From contig DHUO01000009.1 of assembly GCA_002409215.1 (NCBI GenBank), positions 3,069-13,510 of the forward strand: DNA of 10,442 nucleotides, read 5' to 3'. The notes beneath the pieces were generated by a model. That model saw nothing but the letters and a program-made list of their open reading frames with translations, did no database searches and had not been told where the DNA came from. Positions 6,421 to 10,442 of this stretch are shown one piece after another (the stretch's first letter is position 1; every line of letters starts with the position of its first letter). This DNA is from Candidatus Dojkabacteria bacterium UBA5232. GTDB taxonomy: Bacteria; Patescibacteriota; Dojkabacteria; SC72. The translations under genes and the position numbers were made by a program.

Positions 6421-7605
6421 CTATTTCACTGTATAGTCATCGAAATATCCCTGCACCAATACAACAGGTGTACCTTTATCTCCACTACCACTAGTTAAAT
6501 CCATTAGGCTACCTAGAAGGTCTGTAAGCTGTCTAGGAGTAGTACCCAAAGAGTTTTGATCATCATACTCCTTACTCCTTTTGCCATTAATCTCCTTAGC
6601 TACCAACTCATCTATATCTCCCTTTCCATTCCAATTCTCAGATATTAATTTCAATTTAATCTCCTTAGGTCTACCAACAAGACCATCTGTATATCCTGGA
6701 GAAACAACAGGATCAGCTAATTCCCATATTTTACCAACAGGATCCTTAAAAGCACCATCTCCATACACCATGACCTCTACACTTTTACCAGTAATCTCTT
6801 TCAATCTATCCTGTATATTATTCACCAACCTAATACACTCATCTTTACGTGGAAACAACTTCAACTTACTATCACCAACCTTATTCGAACCAAGCAACCC
6901 ATACTCCTTGTTAAACCCACGACCATCTACCTTCTCAGTACAAATATCATCCAAACCATACAGTATCTTAATATCTGCTTTCTCTAGTAGTTTCCTTGTC
7001 TTAAATCTTGTATGAACATCACAAACAAGAATATTTTTTGTAAATTGCAGAATATACCTAGCATCATTAGAAAAATGAGCAACAACTTGACCCTTCTTAC
7101 CTAAACTTTTGTAGTACTCAATATAGTCAAGTCCTGTGAACTCATGCTTAAACTCATACCCAAACAACTCTCTAAACCTATCCTCATCAAAAGAAGCACT
7201 ACTACCATTAAGTTCCAAATCATCGAGCATATCTGGATTCATAATGTGATTACCAACCTCATCTGAAGGGTAGCTGAAAAGAATATGAACTCTCTTGCAA
7301 GACTTAATTACAGCCTCAAGAATCATTGAAAACCTATTTCTACTAAGTATTGGAAACACCAATCCAATATCCTCATTCCCAAACTTCTGCTCTATCTCCC
7401 TTGCAACATCATCTATGGTCACATAGTTAGAATCACATATGGAAACAACAGCCTCCGTTATCCCAACTACATCCCTATCATTAAACTCAAAACCCTCACT
7501 CTCAGAGGCTCTAATTAGAGAATCAATAACAATATCTTCAAGGTTCTCTCCATGTTTAATTATTGGAGTTCTAATACCTCTAACAACAGTACCTATACTT
7601 CTCAT
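6421..7605 (-). CDS. CofE-like protein (coenzyme F420-0:L-glutamate ligase family)
   Basis: A 394-residue protein of the CofE/FbiB-type glutamate ligase family, in the roughly 390-residue form common in Firmicutes and candidate phyla that are not known to make F420. CofE itself adds L-glutamate to F420-0 using GTP. Family stretches visible here: GTVVRGIRTPII (5-16), TEAVVSICDSNYV (50-62), YPSDEVGNH (112-120), GLLGSNK (236-242), VYGDGAFKDPVGKIWELADPVVSP (within 280-303) and the C-terminal GTTPRQLTDLLGSLMDLTSGSGDKG (within 354-378). No other F420 gene (cofC, cofD, cofG/H) lies in the window, so the amide-forming reaction is inferred and the substrate unknown. I start at ATG 7605, where homologous N-termini align, rather than at an upstream TTG (7617). 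No Shine-Dalgarno is seen; a CATAAT (7631-7626) could be its -10. The gene converges on the structured RNA and may be read into its antisense. Confidence 0.85.
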   Translation of the reverse strand: MRSIGTVVRGIRTPIIKHGENLEDIVIDSLIRASESEGFEFNDRDVVGITEAVVSICDSNYVTIDDVAREIEQKFGNEDIGLVFPILSRNRFSMILEAVIKSCKRVHILFSYPSDEVGNHIMNPDMLDDLELNGSSASFDEDRFRELFGYEFKHEFTGLDYIEYYKSLGKKGQVVAHFSNDARYILQFTKNILVCDVHTRFKTRKLLEKADIKILYGLDDICTEKVDGRGFNKEYGLLGSNKVGDSKLKLFPRKDECIRLVNNIQDRLKEITGKSVEVMVYGDGAFKDPVGKIWELADPVVSPGYTDGLVGRPKEIKLKLISENWNGKGDIDELVAKEINGKRSKEYDDQNSLGTTPRQLTDLLGSLMDLTSGSGDKGTPVVLVQGYFDDYTVK

Positions 7606-7651
7606 TTTGACTGGCAATCAATTTAATTATGTCGTAACAAATCTTCCATGA

Positions 7652-7685
7652 TTAAGCCCGCTAGACATCACTGTCTGCATCTTAA
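7652..7685 (-). other. Bulged hairpin with GTGA tetraloop upstream of the CofE-like gene
   Basis: On the minus strand GCAGACA pairs with TGTCT-A-GC (one bulged A) around a GTGA loop, which is of GNRA type. An outer helix TTAAG/CTTAA (7685-7681/7656-7652) closes it across an internal loop. It lies 47 bases before the start codon. It could be part of the mRNA leader or a small RNA, and it matches no riboswitch class that I recognise. Confidence 0.45.
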
Positions 7686-7708
7686 ACAGTTGGGGCATGT
7701 ACATTAAT

Positions 7709-7732
7709 GAATAATGTTACATATCATTATTC
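7709..7732. other. Perfect 8-bp hairpin in the gap between the C39-like and CofE-like genes
   Basis: GAATAATG (7709-7716) and CATTATTC (7725-7732) form a perfect eight-base-pair stem with an eight-base loop. It reads the same way on both strands. It could end the upstream gene's mRNA, although no T-run follows, or be an operator or part of a leader structure. A weaker inverted pair ATATCA/TGATAT (7748-7753/7760-7765) touches the stop codon of the upstream gene. Confidence 0.45.
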
Positions 7733-7744
7733 CACAGTTTGATT

Positions 7745-7753
7745 GTTATATCA
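7745..7753 (-). promoter_or_regulatory. Possible extended -10 (TGATATAAC) for a CofE-like gene leader
   Basis: On the minus strand TGA plus TATAAC (7753-7745) is one base off the extended -10 seen elsewhere in the window. If used, the CofE-like gene would have a leader of about 130 bases carrying both hairpins at 7652-7732. No -35 is seen at normal spacing. Confidence 0.3.
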
Positions 7754-7764
7754 AAGAAATGATA

Positions 7765-9054
7765 TCAATGGACCACTATGGCTAATCTACCCATATAGTT
7801 CCAAAGCCCATTAAAAGTATTAACAGACAACTTCCTTTTACCCTTCCACGGATCATTCGTTATTATAGATGTTGGATTCTCAACACTACCAGTAAAGCCA
7901 ATTACTACCTCTGAGTGCATACCCATATACGCTGTATACCCACCCTGTTCTAGTTTATAAGCTCCATACGGTTTAGAAGAACCATTATACACATAAACAA
8001 TTGATGGATTACCCGCCATAATCTCCGATGCCAATCCAGACACACTCCAACCACTCTTAACCACAGCACTTCTAAAACCCCGAATATATCCAGAAAGAGG
8101 TCCTATATGCACACCGTATCCATCAACCCAATTCACATTAGGATCCTCCCCAACACCAATACTTGCTTTAGCTGAATTAGTACTGATATTCACACCTCTG
8201 TATGCTAAAGCCAATATCTTCATAAACTCACCGTATGAATACTCTGAAGTAGGTACATCGTAACCATCACCGTACCCATTATATCCCCATCTTACATTCT
8301 TAGGTGTAACACCAGCCTTAGAAACATATTTAGAATACATATGCAGGTGAAGGCCCACAGAATCACCCATACTCTTTCTACTTAATATCCAATCTGTTAA
8401 GTACTTCTGTCTATTTGTAGATAGAATGTGATAGATATATGGATTAAAGAAGTGCGTTACTGGAATACCATACTTAGAAGATATTGTAGCAATACTGTCT
8501 AAATTAGCATTCTTAACATCAGTACCCTCCCAGTCAAGAGTCCAAGTTACATAAACAGGGTAGGAGAGATTAAAACCCATCTCCTTCTTATTTTCATATT
8601 CACAATCCTTAATATCTGCTGAAACAAGTAATGTGTATGTATCTGCTTTTAGAGTTGCTAAATCTACCTTACCCAACCATTTCTTCTGATTAGAGTTGTA
8701 TTCTAAAGTACCTTTAACATCACTATTCTCCACAGAGTATTTAAGTGTGAAGAATTTTGTAGTGGCATCTGGAATATCAGTATTAGGAATATCTAAGAGA
8801 ATCTCTCTATACTGCTTACTCACTGAATCATCAATTAGATACCATTTTCTGGAAATTGAAACTTTCTCTAAAACTTCATCAACCCTAGGAGATATTGAAG
8901 CACAATTAACAATCTCTCCACCTTTAACCGATGGTTGTTCTGATGGTCCTTGAGCCTTTTTCCTTGCATCAATTTTGGTGTATGCAAAAATACCAGCTAG
9001 AAGAAGCAACAGAGTGACAAAAATTGTCAAAAACCTTTTATTCTTATGTCCCAT
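7765..9054 (-). CDS. Exported chimeric protein: NodB-like deacetylase front half joined to C39-like peptidase back half
   Basis: A 429-residue protein with a short basic start and a hydrophobic segment (8-25), so it is anchored or secreted. Residues about 45-165 look like a beta-rich domain, with the only two cysteines (C51, C151) able to form a disulfide. Residues 167-280 resemble the first half of a polysaccharide deacetylase (NodB fold): TWTLDWEG with D174, GIPVTHFFNP, and GLHLHMY with H236/H238 as likely metal ligands. From about 281 (LALAYRGVNIST, EDPNVNWVDGYGVH, LASEIMAGNP, MHSEVVIGF, NDPWKG) it matches the second half of a C39_2-type peptidase, with His380 and Asp401 in the expected places. 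The C39 catalytic cysteine region and the later deacetylase motifs are missing, so neither enzyme looks complete. The stop is TGA. The gene follows the acyltransferase by 14 bases but has its own TATAAT five bases before the ATG. Confidence 0.72.
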   Translation of the reverse strand: MGHKNKRFLTIFVTLLLLLAGIFAYTKIDARKKAQGPSEQPSVKGGEIVNCASISPRVDEVLEKVSISRKWYLIDDSVSKQYREILLDIPNTDIPDATTKFFTLKYSVENSDVKGTLEYNSNQKKWLGKVDLATLKADTYTLLVSADIKDCEYENKKEMGFNLSYPVYVTWTLDWEGTDVKNANLDSIATISSKYGIPVTHFFNPYIYHILSTNRQKYLTDWILSRKSMGDSVGLHLHMYSKYVSKAGVTPKNVRWGYNGYGDGYDVPTSEYSYGEFMKILALAYRGVNISTNSAKASIGVGEDPNVNWVDGYGVHIGPLSGYIRGFRSAVVKSGWSVSGLASEIMAGNPSIVYVYNGSSKPYGAYKLEQGGYTAYMGMHSEVVIGFTGSVENPTSIITNDPWKGKRKLSVNTFNGLWNYMGRLAIVVH

Positions 9055-9059
9055 AGTAT

Positions 9060-9068
9060 ATTATACCG
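9060..9068 (-). promoter_or_regulatory. -10 promoter (CGGTATAAT) of the NodB/C39-like gene, leaderless type
   Basis: TATAAT (9065-9060, minus) starts three bases after the TAG stop of the acyltransferase gene and ends five bases before the ATG at 9054, the same spacing as at the GH3 gene. Transcription should begin at or next to the ATG. A poor -35 (TTTCAA) falls 17 bases upstream, inside the acyltransferase coding end. Confidence 0.6.
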
Positions 9069-10052
9069 CTAATTCCTCTTTTTTGAAAGCCACACACCCA
9101 TATAGCCAAATACCAACACTGCAATATTTAAAACCCAGATAAGTAGTACAGGGACATCCTTCAAAGGAAGGATTTTTAGAAGAAATGCTAGAGATGTCAA
9201 ATATAGCAAAGAAAGCATTGGATATTTCCCCATGAGAGTTATTTTCTCTAGAGATTTACTCTCTTGAACAAATTCAAAGAGGAACATAAGCAGAGATATG
9301 AATAGTATGCCGTAGAGAATAAATGGAAGTGATGGAGGCCATCTATACCACTGCCTTGCTCCAAATACTTCCAGAAGTACTAAGAATAAAAATGAGATAG
9401 AGAAGGACCATGAGTAGCCCACCTTACCACCATATTTCGAAAGTAACAGAGCACTAATATATACTGGCATATATGCTAGTAGTGGGAAGGAGTGAACAGC
9501 AGTTAACCTAGATCCCACAAGATGAGTTTGTAGCCATAGTAGTATTGGATTAGTAATATCAATCCTAGAAAGAAATATTGATATACCAAAAGATATAATA
9601 GCAACCATTATTAACACATATACATTACCCATATATCTCTTTAATGGTTTGTATGCAATCTTCACAAATAAATAGTAGAAGATAAAGGCAACAAGGAACT
9701 CTACATAATTAGGTAGATATGCAAATATAACCATCTTAAGGAAATCTAAAGGTACAAAATCAGGCTTAAATATTAATGTTGATATAAAACCTAATATTAA
9801 ATATGGAATATATACTTGTAGTGAGCTTTTTAATACGTTTTTCCAAGTAAGTTCTTTACCTTCTCCTATCTTTTTTCCTTGGATATATCCAATACTAAAT
9901 AGAAACATTGAGAAGCATACAGTTGCACCAAGATATGTTACGCTATCTAAGAATCCTTTACCTGTATAGATAAGGGAATTAACATGAACAAAAGACATGA
10001 GAATAATTGCAACTGTTTTTAATAGATCGATTTTAATATCTCTTTTTTGCAT
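9069..10052 (-). CDS. Acyltransferase-3 family integral membrane protein
   Basis: A 327-residue membrane protein with about ten hydrophobic segments spread over its whole length. The N-terminus carries the family signature: RDIKIDLLKTVAIILMSFVHV, with R4, D9 and the conserved H23 that is thought to be catalytic. The late stretch LMGKYPMLSLLYLTS (273-287) matches the usual lGk-S-x-x-x-Yl-H segment, with Thr in place of the second His. Proteins of this family (OafA, NolL, OatA-type membrane domains) transfer acetyl or other acyl groups from the cytoplasmic side to sugars of exopolysaccharide, lipid-linked glycans or peptidoglycan. There is no extra SGNH hydrolase domain. The following gene, 14 bases away, encodes an exported NodB/C39-like protein, which fits surface-glycan modification, although that gene has its own promoter. 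It starts six bases after an extended -10 box with no Shine-Dalgarno. The acceptor is unknown. Confidence 0.88.
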   Translation of the reverse strand: MQKRDIKIDLLKTVAIILMSFVHVNSLIYTGKGFLDSVTYLGATVCFSMFLFSIGYIQGKKIGEGKELTWKNVLKSSLQVYIPYLILGFISTLIFKPDFVPLDFLKMVIFAYLPNYVEFLVAFIFYYLFVKIAYKPLKRYMGNVYVLIMVAIISFGISIFLSRIDITNPILLWLQTHLVGSRLTAVHSFPLLAYMPVYISALLLSKYGGKVGYSWSFSISFLFLVLLEVFGARQWYRWPPSLPFILYGILFISLLMFLFEFVQESKSLEKITLMGKYPMLSLLYLTSLAFLLKILPLKDVPVLLIWVLNIAVLVFGYMGVWLSKKRN

Positions 10053-10058
10053 ATTTAT

Positions 10059-10067
10059 ATTGTATCA
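10059..10067 (-). promoter_or_regulatory. Extended -10 promoter (TGATACAAT) of the acyltransferase gene, leaderless type
   Basis: On the minus strand TGA plus TACAAT (10064-10059) ends six bases before the ATG at 10052, again predicting an mRNA that begins at the start codon. No -35 is apparent. It lies back to back with the promoter of the small basic protein gene. Confidence 0.55.
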
Positions 10068-10079
10068 TGATATGAAAGA

Positions 10080-10109
10080 TTGGAGTTGTTTCATCAGAAT
10101 TGGTATAAT
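10080..10109 (+). promoter_or_regulatory. Promoter of the small basic protein gene (TGGTATAAT)
   Basis: The extended -10 TGGTATAAT (10101-10109) is identical to those at 3270 and 4856. A possible -35 TTGGAG (10080-10085) lies 18 bases upstream of the hexamer. The predicted start near 10116 gives a leader of about 65 bases that ends in a strong AAGGAG (10170-10175). Confidence 0.6.
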
Positions 10110-10180
10110 ATCAGTGTTCTTGTGATTGCTGTTTAACAATTTTAACAATCAAACCTTTGAAATAGTAGAAAGGAGAGAAA

Positions 10181-10378
10181 ATGAACTTTCTCGATAAAAT
10201 AAGGAAACTCTATCAAGATCGAAGAAGACTCGCAGAAGGAGTCTCCTCCTTTGATTACCCTATAAAAAAGAAGAAAAAAACCTCTAATAGAAAGAAGTTT
10301 AATTCCTACTCCTCAAAAGAAGAGGAGTATAAGAAGCAAAAGCCCTGTTGTCGGTCTAATGGCAAAATAGGCCACTAG
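10181..10378 (+). CDS. Small Lys/Arg-rich protein of unknown function
   Basis: I do not recognise this 65-residue protein. It is strongly basic, with an amphipathic start (MNFLDKIRKLYQDRRRLAEG), a run of five lysines near 29-33, a Ser/Lys/Glu-rich middle and a C-terminus KPCCRSNGKIGH. That tail loosely recalls the zinc-binding SEC-C tail of SecA-like proteins (PCPCGSGKK), but the C-x-C spacing is not kept, so the likeness may be chance. A nucleic-acid- or ribosome-binding role would fit the charge but is only a guess. The expression signals are excellent: an extended -10 promoter, a 65-base leader, and AAGGAG five bases before ATG, the same spacing as at the flotillin gene. These signals are the main reason to call it a real gene. 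Confidence 0.7.
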   Translation: MNFLDKIRKLYQDRRRLAEGVSSFDYPIKKKKKTSNRKKFNSYSSKEEEYKKQKPCCRSNGKIGH

Positions 10379-10401
10379 ATTAAAATAAGTAAGACATTTT
10401 T

Positions 10402-10427
10402 AAATAAAAACAGCACTTTTTTTATTT
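10402..10427 (+). terminator. Possible weak A/T-rich terminator after the small protein gene
   Basis: AAATAAAAA (10402-10410) can pair with TTTTTATTT (10419-10427) around an eight-base loop, and the 3' arm is itself the T-run. It lies 23 bases after the TAG stop. An all A-T stem is weak, so this is only a candidate. Nothing else is seen up to the window end. Confidence 0.3.
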
Positions 10428-10442
10428 CACACAAGAACAAAA

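Noticed and set aside
6581..7015. 144-codon plus-strand open frame opposite the CofE-like gene
   Set aside because: It lies wholly antisense to a well-conserved protein, is rich in Ser/Leu/Pro as expected for a shadow frame, and has no promoter or Shine-Dalgarno.
7615..7617. TTG start for the CofE-like gene
   Set aside because: It adds only four residues (MPVK) before an ATG that aligns with the family N-terminus, and no ribosome binding site supports it.
7719..7767. Alternative genetic code (TGA as glycine), since the C39-like frame could continue past TGA at 7765-7767 for 15 codons to TAA
   Set aside because: The domain ends naturally at LAIVVH, and no other gene in the window contains an in-frame TGA, so the standard code is the simpler reading.

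Overview
The window looks like a low-GC bacterial genome of Candidate Phyla Radiation (Patescibacteria) type, perhaps Dojkabacteria-like. This is inferred from the AT-rich DNA, the short gene-dense layout, the gene mix (exported GH3 glycosidase, C39-like protein, CofE-like protein of the non-F420 type, acyltransferase) and the frequent absence of Shine-Dalgarno sites. No rRNA or marker gene confirms it. Standard stops (TAA, TAG, one TGA) end full-length proteins and no gene needs TGA read as glycine.

Region 1 (1-3157, minus strand) is a defence block. A PD-(D/E)XK nuclease fused to a DUF5655 domain (2234-3157) is followed by a small excisionase-type HTH gene (1848-2063), a type III restriction-modification methyltransferase Mod (224-1867) that overlaps it by 20 bases, and the start of the Res helicase-nuclease (1-221), cut by the window edge inside its Walker A motif.

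Region 2 (3158-6045, plus strand) holds a flotillin/SPFH membrane scaffold gene with a strong promoter, leader and Shine-Dalgarno, and a base composition visibly richer in G+C than its neighbours. It is followed by a membrane-anchored or exported GH3 beta-N-acetylhexosaminidase (NagZ-like).

Region 3 (6046-6420) has no protein gene. It contains what I read as a structured non-coding RNA of about 235 nt: a TTGACA promoter, a 5'-3' closing helix, a run of perfect hairpins and a textbook intrinsic terminator. I could not match it to a known RNA family.

Region 4 (6421-10052, minus strand) carries an acyltransferase-3 membrane protein, an exported protein that joins the front of a NodB-like deacetylase to the back of a C39-like peptidase and lacks the catalytic cysteine, and a CofE-like ligase whose 160-base upstream region can form hairpins. 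The envelope theme (GH3 hydrolase, deacetylase/C39 protein, O-acyltransferase, flotillin) suggests cell-surface remodelling. Region 5 (10053-10442) is a divergent promoter region plus a small Lys/Arg-rich protein gene.

A recurring extended -10 box, usually TGGTATAAT, sits either 5-6 bases before an ATG (apparently leaderless genes) or about 70-80 bases before a gene with a strong Shine-Dalgarno (leadered genes). This two-class start architecture is one of the clearer signals in the window.
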